Origin: Macrothele yani
Lineage: Eukaryota; Arthropoda; Arachnida; Araneae; Macrothelidae
Direction of reading: 5' to 3'
NCBI GenBank assembly: GCA_039090855.1
Contig: CM076991.1
Coordinates: forward strand, 101,320,021 to 101,384,020
DNA: 64,000 bases
Part shown: piece by piece, positions 1-10,759 of the stretch
Layout of the letters: every line of letters starts with the position of its first letter
Numbering within the stretch: the stretch's first letter is position 1
Made by a program: the position numbers and the translations under genes
The notes under the pieces: generated by a model
The model's input: only the letters and a program-made list of their open reading frames with translations
Databases searched by the model: none
Told to the model about the DNA's origin: nothing

Positions 1-548
1 AATTTTACACGTATCTTTTTTAGAATTTTGTTATAATAGACGCCTTAATGACTATTTTTATTTGTAAATGCATTTTGTGAAGGAAAATATCAAATAACAG
101 TACTACGGTTTTAGTTTATTTATATTTTTATTTTATTTTTTTATCCGGAGCCAGCGTATTTCTTAAGTGAAGCTATTTCAAATTTTTGTTCTGGAAGTCT
201 AAGTTGCTAAGACTGACGCCTCATTTTTTGATAGTAATTCTTTGGATTTTATAAATTATGCCGTTTCTCTCATTTAACAGTCAATTACACAAAAAAAGAT
301 TATAGATCTTAACAGTGGAGCTCATGCTCAAAGTATCGAATCTAATTGGAGAGAGCTCTCAATTTGAGAGATTAGGTAGTCTTACGATGGAGATTTCGAC
401 AGTGACGTCACAAAGAAATTACCGAAAGTGCAGGATGATCATAACCTTGTCATTTACTAAACTTGACCATTGGGCAGGAACAAGTGATTCAACTTCTCTC
501 TCCTTCCTTAAGTTCAACTACATTGCAACAGAACTTCAATTGTTACAA
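1..548. other. AT-rich non-coding stretch
   Basis: No gene, RNA or repeat is recognised. The open frames here are short and have no family-like motif. Confidence 0.6.
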
Positions 549-1161
549 GGGGCCGTCCATAAAGTACGTCCGTGCTTTTTTACTCTTTTTAGCCTCCCCT
601 CCCCTATGTCACATTTTGTCGGACTGTTGACACCCCCTCCCTTAAAAGTACGTCCTAATTCCCGCAACCCCCTTTATTTTTGACGACTGTTTATAGAAGT
701 CCGCTGAGAAACAGAAAGAAAGCATGTAATTATTTCAAGGAATCTTCCACATATTTACACGTTTGCTCCAGAAAATATTTATTATTCAGGCATTAATTTA
801 TTCCCAATTGCTACCCGAACTTTATCATTTTAAAATGAAGATCTACAAATGAACGCACGCATTCAAGGTGGCAACACTCCCGATCATACCATCTACAAAA
901 CACGATAGATTTGGTAGTACAAATACGAGAACTTAATATTCTGATTTAGCTAAATATCGTCAGAAATCTGGAGTATTTGATACCTTTTTTAACCAGTAAA
1001 AGAAAGAGAAAACAAAACGAAGAAATACCATCTACTATATTTTTGCCGCTGGACGTCCGAATTGTTCAACCTCCAACATTCCCCATGTCACATTTGGTCC
1101 GGTTGTCAGGAACCCGCCTCCCCCCCCCCTGTAGTTTCGGACGTACTTTATGGACGGCCCC
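549..1161. mobile_element. Short DNA element with ~23-bp terminal inverted repeats
   Basis: The left end (from 549) begins GGGGCCGTCCATAAAGTACG. The reverse complement of the right end (to 1161) is the same apart from small changes. Both halves also carry a pyrimidine-rich piece with a 'CCCATGTCACATTTKGT' core, in the same direction, at about 599-650 and 1078-1130. It could therefore be one 613-bp element or two ~115-bp copies that have each lost one end. No transposase is encoded. No clear target duplication is seen and I do not assign a superfamily. Confidence 0.55.
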
Positions 1162-1281
1162 TACTTGCTCTATTTTATTATTGATTATTACTGTTAATCT
1201 CTTATTGTGCTAAATTTATAATTTAAACTTTATCATAGGCATACATGTACAGGAAAAAAAACATACCACATATAGTGTTCG

Positions 1282-1356
1282 GTACTATCCGCGGTTTCAA
1301 GCATTCACTGAGGGTCTTGGAACGGATACCCCGCGGATAAGCGTGGACTGCTGTAC
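1282..1356 (-). repeat. pogo/Tigger-like terminal remnant (tentative)
   Basis: On the minus strand a 'TTATCCGCGGGGTATCCG' block is followed by CCAAGACCCTC and then 'CCGCGGATAGTACCG'. This paired CCGCGGATA layout resembles the ends of pogo/Tigger-type transposons as I remember them. No transposase is nearby. Confidence 0.3.
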
Positions 1357-1361
1357 TTTCT

Positions 1362-2277
1362 TTATATTAAAAAAAAAAAAAAATCAAACAAGAGGAAGAT
1401 TCTCGAGTCCTTAATTACAAATCCAAAAGCGAAATAAAATTTCATTCTTTTTCTGTGGATCCGTTTAAAAATAAATTTCACGTGAAATTATCATTTGAAA
1501 CAAAGCAATAAATTCCTTGGTTACCCTATATTCTACCGGACTTGGTTAACTTATATTCTACGAAACTAAGAAATAAAATCCTTGGTTAAATATTCTACCG
1601 GACTTCACAATATTAAGGATTTTGCAAGTATCAACTAGAAGACTGTATCCAAAAGTCATGTACGGCGATCTTTTTGTATCAAAGAAAGAATCAGATTTCC
1701 ATGAATTGCTTTCACTTCTTATCCTGTTTTGAGAAAATGCACACAAATGTTAAGCTATTTAACCCATAATCTACTGAATCCCATCAGCTGTCGTCGAAAG
1801 AAAATATAATTCAGCCTCACGAAGATGAGCTTTAATAAGCAGGCTGCCTGCCCACGGGCAAGGTGCCATGCGATTCGATATTGAAGCCTACGCCCGGGTT
1901 ACGTTCACGAAGCTTTATATCTAGAAGGACTGCATGACTGGAAGAAAGGTTTGTGCTAATTTATTATGATCATTAGGGATATTTTCTTCTTCAATAACAG
2001 GAAATAGCACTTGACACGAACACTTTTTTTTTAAAAGAACACACGCAAACCAGTGATAATTTTGCTATTGCAGGTGATGGTGGTATTTACATCATAGATG
2101 TATTTCCTGCGCACATTTCTTTTAACACAAAACCACGTTTTCTCATTTTCTTTCTTTCAAATAAAAAAGGAAATGAATCTTAGTTGACAAGTTTTATTTC
2201 TTTTTTACAAGGAATCCCCATTCACGCATGCGCGTTATGGTCAGAGGCAGCCCTGGAGAAATCCCGAATTGAATGAT
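1362..2277. other. Non-coding stretch
   Basis: Nothing recognisable. It has an A run near 1372-1383, and short ORFs without motifs. Confidence 0.55.
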
Positions 2278-2388
2278 CGGCAGCGGGCGAATCGAGATCC
2301 GAAAAATCGGCAGCGGGCGAATCGAGATCCGAAAAATCGGCAGCGGGCGAATCGAGATCCGAAAAATCGGCAGCGGGCGAACTCGTGG
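2278..2388. repeat. 30-bp tandem array, 3.5 copies, at an RTE junction
   Basis: Three identical 30-bp units (2278, 2308, 2338) and a fourth partial unit each contain CGGCAGCGGGCGAAT and GATCCGAAAAAT. The second part is also the RTE sequence that begins just after the array (ggatccgaaaaatgac). The unit thus seems to have formed from the insertion breakpoint plus the first bases of the LINE. The units are in frame with the LINE ORF and would read NRQRANRDPK repeatedly. Confidence 0.85.
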
Positions 2389-2692
2389 ATCCGAAAAATG
2401 ACAAGAGTGGAAGACATCATGATCAGAGTTAAATCCCTGAAATGGCAATGGGCTGGACATACTGCCAGAAGGACAGACCATCGATGGACCGCCGACATTT
2501 TAGATTGGATTCCAAGGGACAAGAAAAGACCCAGAAGAAGACCACATGGGAGATGGGTGCATGAAATTCGAAAGTATGCGGGAGCGACATGAAGGAGACT
2601 GGCACAAGACAGACCGTTGTGGAGGAAACTTGGGGAGACCTTCGTACAGCAGTGGACTGATAATAGTTCACAATGATGATGATGATGAATGA
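2382..2692 (+). mobile_element. RTE-like LINE, 5'-truncated 3' end (copy R1)
   Basis: The frame 2382-2592 encodes the C-terminal region of an RTE-like reverse transcriptase protein, with NSWIRKMTRVEDIMIRV, WQWAGHTARRTDHRW and RPHGRWVHEIRKY. The same blocks occur in the longer copy at 13385-15765. The frame ends with GAT-TGA in place of the usual TWRRLAQDR continuation, which follows untranslated. The 3' end is a (ATG)n simple repeat at about 2671-2692, the microsatellite-type tail usual for RTE elements. Only about 300 bp survives. The endonuclease and polymerase domains are absent. Confidence 0.85.
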
Positions 2693-2699
2693 AACATAC

Positions 2700-5600
2700 C
2701 ACACTTTTTGCACTTTATATTTCTGTGAATTTATAAGTTTTCATTGATACAGAAAACGAACGGTGGGATTTAAGACAAATGCGTTCGTTTTTTTTTTGTT
2801 TTTTTTTTTCCAGTCTTGTACCTCACATATGATATCATCAGAACATTAGAACTTTAATTTGCTGTCCAGATACGTAGAAGGTGTTTTACTAGAATGGAAA
2901 TTTGTAGATCGTTATTTTCATATAGGTTTTGGCTACTTCTTTGTTTTATGGAGTCAGTTCATTTCTGCTTGGATTTCACTTCTTAATCGCCTAATAACCA
3001 GTTTTGACTGAGCCATTATGTTACCGAAGTGCTATCATAACCAAAGTCGTTTGTACACGTTATACCAAGTCATCTTCATCCAAACTTAATTTAAAATCAT
3101 AAAAAATCATCCCGCAATATTTTACTCTTGAAGCCTCCGTATATAGTTCTACAACAACCGTTGCTACTATTGCCGAGCAATTTACTAAAGCCATCATCCG
3201 TATCACAAAATTTATGCGATGCGTTAGAGCACTGTAGCTAACCCCTGAGAAAATGCTTTTTTTTTTTCACGTACTGGAACTTTTAAAAGCGTATGAAAAA
3301 TCAAGAGAAAACTGCTGAGAGGAGATCATGCGATCTTAAAATCTATTGTCTTCAACAAGTTACGAAGAAAAACTGTGTTTGGGGACATACAAAATCGATA
3401 GTAGCTTCATTTCCGTTATAGTAAATAGCGCAGTGTTATATTAAATTCCACATTCTAGTATTTGACCTTCAGTAGCTTAAAGTAATCCAGCTACGGAAAA
3501 GGCGGTTAATCTCCAGAAAAAGTTGCCCGTGACAAAGAAGAGATTTGGAACCGTAAACGGCTGGCAATTCTTAGGTATTTTAACGTAACTGCAAACATTT
3601 CCGATGGAGGCGGGGTAGTATTTCAATTTTTCCATTTGTCCGAGATATTTCATTATGATATTGCGAAAGGTTGCGATTTTTCGAAATGCACATTCTTCTG
3701 CCCGCAGAAATGAATTTCATACGACGAACTCCATAATTTCGCGCAATCGAATTTTTGCTTCAAGGGTCACTGCTGACAGCAAATGGAATCACCTGATGCG
3801 TTAACGATTATTATTTTTTTTTTTAGAGAAAGATGGAATGAAACTGGGCGGCTTTGGATGCGAGGGTTTATCAGAAAATGATTTCCTGAAGGGGGGAGAG
3901 AAAGTGCAAATAAATAAATAGTGTCAAGGGATTCCGCATTTCTTAGTCAAAATTTCGGGAGAAAAAAGAAACTACGGACTTAAAAAGTGAATGAATCTAT
4001 AATTACGAGGCAGCGATGTGAGACTTTGGGTATCGTGCGGTGTGGGATACTTTATAAAGTGAACGCGAGCGAAAAAAAAAAAAAAAAAAAAGTTTGGCGA
4101 CTTCGACGGCGTCTAACATTTCTATGCAACACCATTTCTTTTGAAAGAAAGTTTCGCCAGACACTGGCTCGATCAAACGCTTAGTCTTTTGAAACGTCTC
4201 CAGGTTGGAGTGCATAATTGGTTTGGTACCAGAGAGCACAATTTTAAACGAGAACACGCATCTGAGTAAACAAACGGCTGAACTTTCCATTCGCACTGAA
4301 GCGCGCCATCATTTACGGCAGTAAATGATGAAGACATCTAAATTCTACCTCCAGCCGTTGCGTATTCTGAGGGATTTACTTCTCCGGTGTCTTCTTACCC
4401 TGCCAGAACACTGAAAAATGTCTGGGTGCATTCCTTTTTCTTCCTTCCGAGAGTAAATTACGAATGAGAAATGCTTCCTATGACACTGGAATTTTCTTGA
4501 TTAAAACATAGGTATTAGCGGTTGGCGTTAAATAAGACGGAAAAGTATCTACGTCAGGTGTGCATCCTTTCGTCAGCCCCAGATTATTACTTTTATTTTA
4601 TTTATATGGAAGAAGCACCCCCATTCACCCCAGGTTTAGATAAGAATGTTTCTTCAGCTCAAAAAAGATTCTTTTTTTTTTTTTTAGTGCAATAAAGCAC
4701 TTCAGAAATATATAAGCACACTTGGTAATATTACTTTTAAAAAAATTCAGAACTCTTAGCAAAGAGGTTCCTGCGCATCCCCACCTTCCACCGCCGCTGA
4801 TAGCAGTTAACATGTGTCTCAATAACGAATTATTCTCCTTAAATAGTTAATTAAATTCATATTTAAATAATGAGCATGTGCAAACCCATTTTTGAGCAAA
4901 TAAAATATATATATATATAAATACTTAGTTGAAAAGTAGTACTGAATTACAACGTAAACCGTCTGAGGCTTCAACGAAGTGAAACTCCCCCACTGGTCAG
5001 ATATTAACCCCTCCCGCTGACGAATGCGGAGAAAACTCCTGGAATAGGTCCACAAAATGAGAAGAAAAGAAGCAAACAAACAAAAAGTCTTCGAACCAAC
5101 GGTAGGTTCAATTTATTTCGCCAGATGGCACTGCAAGTCCAGGAGTAGAGATCCATTTCCTGGTAATTGAATAATGAAAAGTCACTTTGTTGCTGGCCAC
5201 ACCCATCGCCAACTTCTATCCACGCATAATGGCTGCTTGCTTAAGCCTAGTGCCATTATCTGCGCGAACCATGGATAAAACCAATTAGCAGATATAGTCA
5301 AAATGAACCGAAAACGCTGAAGCGGAAAACAAAAAATGTCAACTGAGCATTTGGTATGCAGCATTTGTTCACGAAGCTCGTTATCACGTGAAATTTTCGT
5401 CGGAGGAGTGGTTATACATATTTCTTTTGTTGCAACAGGATTAAAATCATTATTCGCGTTAGTTCGTCAAGCTGGGTTAGCACAAAAATGATTAAGCTTT
5501 TGAGCAACGGAGTTCCACCACCTTTCTTTGCCGCTTCGCAAAAGAGTTATTCGGACTCACGCACGTAACGCTGAACAATTATTATTTACATTCGTATTTC

Positions 5601-6219
5601 CATAAAAAAGAAAAGGAAATTTTAATAGCATTTTTTGCCTCCTGAGATATATTATAATGCCAAAAGAATGAATACGACGAGAAACTTCTTGTAAAGTAAC
5701 ACGAGCTTTTTCTCACTGCTCGGGATTAAACTTTAAGGACTGACCATTTCGTCAGAAGTCAAACAACTAGCGCTGAGTTGCTGCTTAACGCCAAAGAATT
5801 AGTCTTGTTAAACGAATGCGTTATGTAGTTAATTACTGCAAGCTTCTCATGAAAAAGCCCTCACTTTTCGCCAAAAGAAACTCGAATTCATTCTCTTTCA
5901 TACGGAGCTATTTCATATAATTTATTACAGAAATTACTTTTATTACTCAGAAAAAACAATACAAGCGATAAAAATAATTTATAAGAATAAAATCATGGAT
6001 TTATTCATTGGAGTTGTTAAAAAATAAAAAACATCATGTTCCAACATATGGAAAGAGGTCATTTCCACATTTATTTCACATAAAGTTGCAGATCTCGCCC
6101 TAAAGGGAATCGAAGCCACTAACTAACTCGTGACAAAACTAAAGCCAAAGCAATCTTCCTAATCGTAGCAGGTGCTACTTTTCATTCATAGGAATTACTT
6201 TTGTTTTTCACAAGTTCGA
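2700..6219. other. Long gene-free stretch
   Basis: No coding signal is recognised on either strand. Homopolymer runs occur at about 2790-2809, 4073-4091 and 4672-4685, and a TA run at about 4906-4918. The ORFs (for example 3987-4184, 4819-5079) lack family motifs and run through homopolymers. Confidence 0.55.
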
Positions 6220-6360
6220 CAGAGCTCAGACGGGCTGTAGAATATTTACTGCGGTTCGGGCTGCGGCTCTTAGAGAGAGGAAGAGCAAGATAATTTTTTT
6301 TATATAAAATGTGATTTCACATGATTTAGCAAATGAGACACTTTATAGTTGGTAAAGGGA
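6220..6360 (+). repeat. Dispersed repeat with hAT-like end, copy 1
   Basis: It begins CAGAGCTCAGACGGGCTG and shares 'TTTACTGCGGTTCGGGCT' and 'ATGATTTAGCAAATGA' with the segment at 62714-62878, in the same order. The CAGAGCT start is of the kind seen in hAT-type elements. The other end is not found. Confidence 0.5.
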
Positions 6361-6559
6361 ATTCTTCAGCAACTGATTCTGGTTGGGGAGCGGGCATTCG
6401 AGATGCCAGTAATATGGTGTGGTAATCGTTAAAGTGAGCAGTTTGAGATGAAATGAAGAAGTTTAAGTTTCAGTAAGTAGACTTGTTATTTACTAGCCGT
6501 TCAAGCCAATCTGTATATAATCAGGAAATGTCTGTGTTGGATATTTAGCTATCCGTACA

Positions 6560-7593
6560 TACATACATATTATTAAGCTGTTCTCTGTTATTCAGAGGTT
6601 AGCTCCTCAAAGAAAGACCATCAGACAAATAAACATTTAACAGATAATACAAACCACCAGATACATTTTTAACTGATTATTTACTTACTGTTGACGTATC
6701 AAACTTCCCCATTTACAGTGATCTTGATGCACAACACGAGCTTCAGTGACATCCATCACACAACGTACACAAGACCTTCTCTACTTCATACTCATAATCT
6801 TTTTCTCGTGCAGACACTCCTGAATCTGATTCTCTCATGACTTCCTTGGCCTTCCTCTGCCTTTCTTTCCTGTCACTTGGGCTGAAAGCATTTTCTTAGT
6901 AAGCATATCATCACTCATTCTTTCTACATGGCCAAACCACCGTAGCATATTAGTCTCCATCTTGCTAACAATATTTTGCTTCACATTACACAACTGCAAC
7001 ACATCATTCCTCACATGATCTGAACGTGTCATTCCACAAACACCCCGTAAGTAACGCATTCCTACGGCACACAAACGACTCCTATGTCTCTTCTGTAGTA
7101 CCCAGGTTTCACTGCAATGCATCAGAGTAGAAACAATTACACTTAAATGCACAGCCATGTGGGACTCTCTAGAGAACCCATAATTCCTGTGAAAACCTCC
7201 TAAAGCAGCTATGGCTTTCAATTAAGAATTCACTCGCCTACTAATTTCGCCATCTAATCTGTTCTCTCTGTCAAACATGCATCTTAAATACACATAATCA
7301 TTCACCTGGCCAATCACGGTGCCATTTAGACTTATATTACATTCAGTGCTGCCAGTTCCTCTCTCAAAAACCATAACTTTGGGTTTCCCCTTATTCATAT
7401 TCAGTTTGAATTTCATACAAACTTCGTACATCCGGGACAACATACTCTGCAACTCCCTTTTGCTCTCTGCCAACAGGACTGTGTCATCAGCGTATCCGTG
7501 GCACCACATAAAAGCTATGGAGCGTTTAAATCGAAGCAGTATTCTGATTAACGTAATATAATGTTCTAGTGAGATTGACTTTTTTTCACACAC
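6560..7593 (-). mobile_element. Second LINE family, reverse-transcriptase fragment (copy L2a)
   Basis: Reading leftwards from 7593, the frame contains a polymerase palm block (GYADDTVLLAES), KVMVFERG and NDYVYLRCMF. After one in-frame stop at 7222 it continues with SETWVLQKRHRSRLCAVG, MRYLRGVCGMTR and MLRWFGHVERMS. YADD is the catalytic box of the reverse transcriptase. The RLCAVGMRYLRG and WFGHVERM blocks are typical of the region after the palm in many animal non-LTR retrotransposons. The family is clearly different from the RTE copies here (LRFADD box). A 3' untranslated part runs to about 6560 and is shared with 45766-46442. The 5' end, with fingers and endonuclease, is missing. The clade is not assigned. 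Confidence 0.8.
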
Positions 7594-7795
7594 AGTTAAC
7601 TAAGAACATTACATACCCAAGTTTCTTCAGACACTCCCATAAAGAAAAATCATTACCCTCCAATTGAACATGTGTAACACATAAATATATTAAAAGTACA
7701 CATATACTTTTTTAATATATATGTACCGGTCATTTTCATTACCATGTAGCACAGTTGTCAATAGCAATTAGCATTTATATGAATTCCTCAGCATT

Positions 7796-8025
7796 ACCTT
7801 CAAGTATCTTATACCATAATACAATATATTTATTTTAATTTGAAGTCCATGTATGTAGCATTGTATTGTTTCTTTTAGTTTTACCTTGAAGTATCTTCTA
7901 CCATAATACAATATATTTATTTTAATTTGAAGTCCATGTATGTAGCAGTGTATTGTTTTTTTTAGTTTTACCTTGAAGTATTTTCTACCATAATACAATA
8001 TATTTATTTTCATTTGAATATCAAA
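7796..8025. repeat. 87-bp tandem repeat, 2.7 copies
   Basis: Units start at about 7797, 7884 and 7971, exactly 87 bp apart and nearly identical (CCTTGAAGTATCTTCTACC ... GTCCATGTATGTAGCA). Because 87 is a multiple of three, the minus strand stays open and reads as a 29-residue repeat. The lack of any motif argues that this is chance. Confidence 0.9.
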
Positions 8026-9218
8026 CAGTGAAATGATACTAAATGAAAGTTTGAAAGTATTATTTTTTGTTGTTGTTGTTGTTGTTAAGTGATCAGAATT
8101 GGAGCCCTGTGCAATTTTAATATTTCTGGAACAGTCATGACAGATGAAAAAGAAATCTTGAAGAGCAAGGAAAGACCTGTAAGTTACATGACCAAAATAA
8201 CTTCCGGGAGCAATAAGGCAATGACTACCAATTTCCTCAATGACTTATATGTTGAATTAATCATCATTGCCATCCGAGAAAAGAGGAATAAAAAAAAACA
8301 AACTAGAAACGCTTTGTAATAACCCTCTTTTAAACGATGTAGGAAAATACGACACTAATATAAAACGGGATATTACGAAATGCCGTAACGACGTATAAGA
8401 AACACTGATACCTCTTGTGCGTTCCGCGAATGCATTATCTCAGGAAATTATGCCATTGCAACATATAACGTACTTCTACTTCAGACGGCAATGATTACAT
8501 GCGTTTTCGAGATGTCCCAGCAATTATTGGGAGCAATAGCAATTTTAAAAGAAACTTACGTTTCACAAAAAAAAAAATTACTTAAAAATGTAATGCCTAT
8601 TTCATTACTGGATAGAAGTTATTTTTTTCGGCTCCTTTACACACACACATATATATATATATATGATTGGTGGGTATTTACCTTTAATGAAGACATCACG
8701 TGACCAAAAGTAACAGACATCACGTGATCTCAAAAGTAATTTTCTCGCAGTACAAACACTTTGCCTCTGATTTTCACGAGATTCAGATCGCTCTGAGAAA
8801 CATTCGATCCTTTGTTGCATAATTTATGGAAACCACTGTATAATAATAAAAATAATATTGAAATACTAAAAAGTCGAAATTCTTACTATTGTTGCCACCG
8901 TAGTTTGGTAAATACTTACTTTTATGACTCACATATTTTCTTTCATTGGTGCTACGACAATATCATTCATTAATCCACCTACCTAAGTACCGCTCAATGT
9001 CAGGATTTAGTAAACCTTATTGTTTGTTGTTATGATTTAACTCCACTTAGTTATGTACCTAACTGTGGCTCCGTGTAGTTGTGAGCGATACGAATAAATG
9101 AAATGTTTTGAACGTAAATAAATGTATGCTCTCGAATCACTCGTTTTATTTCACAACCACAACGATCTGGGCATGCGAAAGATGAATGGCAGAAAATATC
9201 TACAAAGAGTACGAGAAT
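8026..9218. other. Gene-free stretch with simple repeats
   Basis: It holds a (TGT)n run at 8067-8086, a CA/TA run at about 8640-8664, and a 23-bp tandem duplication at 8692-8738. Each duplicated unit contains ACATCACGTGA, so there are two CACGTG palindromes. No coding signal. Confidence 0.55.
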
Positions 9219-9418
9219 AACTAAAAACTAGTAACTATATATAACTGTTTGAGCACAATAACAACTCACTAGATACTAAATAAAAGATGTTATTTATTTA
9301 CATTTAAATTTACATCTACCACTCTGCAAAGTGCCCAAACGAATCGTCGTTTTGTTGGCGCCATTAATTTTCTCCCTCAAGTAGTATTGGTTTTGAAAAA
9401 CTTCTGTATAGACGTTTT

Positions 9419-9640
9419 GACTCAGATTTTGGTATCCGTACTTCTAATGTGGTTTCCCTTATCCGCTGTGATCGAGATCCTGTTGATACTCTTAGCAGGC
9501 ATGGTGCATACTTCGTTCCCCTGACTGCTCACTCAACGGGTATTGAGAAGATCTATATCGGCAATACTTTGAGGACATAGAAAGTCAGACTCTCAGAACA
9601 TAAATATGATATTCGTTCAGGACTGTTGCTGAGGGTGAAT
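9419..9640 (+). pseudogene. GIY-YIG endonuclease fragment, Penelope-like
   Basis: The plus-strand frame from 9419 reads DSDFGIRTSNVVSLIRCDRD, then HGAYFVPLTAHSTGIEKIYI, then GNTLRT, a stop, and KVRLSEHKYDIRSG. GAY followed about 15 residues later by YIG, and then RLSEHKYDIR with a conserved Arg and Glu-His, is the core of a GIY-YIG nuclease as found in Penelope-like elements. In those it cuts DNA to prime reverse transcription. The only defect inside the core is the stop in the spacing segment, at about 9578. No upstream reverse transcriptase is readable, so this is a dead remnant. Other GIY-YIG families are possible but less likely in this repeat context. Confidence 0.6.
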
Positions 9641-9800
9641 TTTATCCTGAATGGAATCAATACTTCCATTCTTGCTGCTGCTTCTGATAAATTATCTGTT
9701 ATTTACAGAAAGCTTGTACATTCAACGCTTCTTGTCCTCCTGTGTTGCAACAACTAGTTACCGTTATCTGTGCCTTCACCCTGGAGTTTTCTTCTGAAGA

Positions 9801-10482
9801 GCTGCTTTCCTGATGATTCGGACGTACCTTATGGACAACTCATAACTATGAAGTTACTTTCCTGATGATTCGGACGTACCTCATGAATAACTCATAGCTA
9901 TGAAGTTTCTTTCCTGATGATTCGGACGTACCTCATGAATAACTCATAGCTATGAAGTTTCTTTCCTGATGATTCGGACGTACCTCATGAACAACTCATA
10001 ACTATGAAGTTACTTTCCTGATGATTCGGACGTACCTCATGAATAACTCATAACTATGAAGTTACTTTCCTGATGATTCGGACGTACCTCATGAATAACT
10101 CATAACTATGAAGTTACTTTTCTGATGATTCGGACGTACCTCATGAATAACTCATAACTATGAAGTTACTTTTCTGATGATTCTGACGTACCTCATGAAT
10201 AACTCATAGCTATGAAGTTTCTTTCCTGATGATTCGGACGTACCTCATGAACAACTCATAACTATGAAGTTACTTTCCCTGATGATTCGGACGTACCTCA
10301 TGAACAACTCATAACTATGAAGTTACTTTCCTGATGATTCGGACGTACCTCATGAATAACTCATAACTATGAAGTTACTTTCCTGATGGTTCGGACGTAC
10401 CTCATGAATAACTCATAACTATGAAGTTACTTTCCTGATGATTCGGACGTACTTCATGAATAACTCATAACTATGAAGTTAC
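9801..10482. repeat. 52-bp minisatellite, about 13 copies
   Basis: The unit contains TTTCCTGATGATTCGGACGT followed by ACCTCATGAATAACTCATA and ACTATGAAGTTAC. Units start every 52 bp, with one 53-bp unit near 10273. Changes are few, so the array is young or homogenised. The first unit differs most: it reads ACCTTATGGACAAC where the others have ACCTCATGAATAAC. In that form it resembles the end of the element at 549-1161. Confidence 0.95.
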
Positions 10483-10759
10483 GATGTGTCTTCTTTAACA
10501 ATGCTTCTTTCAGTTGGCAACGACCTCTCCTCGACTGGGGGCATGATTCTATTGCTTGTGAATGTATTTATACTTGAGGCACTTCCATTTCTGCGCGCTA
10601 GGATTGAGGATGAAGGTATAGTAACTCCGAAATATCTCGATATGGTCGTTTTTAAAATGACGTGTGTGTAGTTTTTAAAATGTAAATAAATAACATCTTT
10701 TATTTAGTATCTAGTGACTTGTTATCATGCTCAGACAGTTATATATAGTTTTTAGTTTG

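Larger units (their letters stand above)
9219..10757. mobile_element. Penelope-like composite with inverted arms
   Basis: An ~85-bp left arm (9219-9311) and its reverse complement (about 10675-10757) share 'ACTAGATACTAAATAAAAGA' and 'TGTTATTTATTTACATTT', with small differences. Between them lie a GIY-YIG fragment (9419-9640) and a 13-copy 52-bp array (9801-10482). Penelope-like retroelements carry GIY-YIG endonucleases and have complex, partly inverted terminal repeats, so the layout fits a collapsed copy. The reverse transcriptase is absent. That the arms belong to the same element is an inference. Confidence 0.5.

Noticed and set aside
2194..2702. Minus-strand ORFs with repeated RFARCRFFGS-type units
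   Set aside because: They are antisense to the 30-bp array and RTE frame; the repeated unit only mirrors the tandem DNA.
7768..8013. Minus-strand ORF with 29-residue repeats
   Set aside because: The unit is 87 bp, a multiple of three, so any stop-free unit stays open. No domain or codon signal.
9801..10482. CRISPR-like array
   Set aside because: The units are contiguous with no variable spacers, and the DNA is animal.
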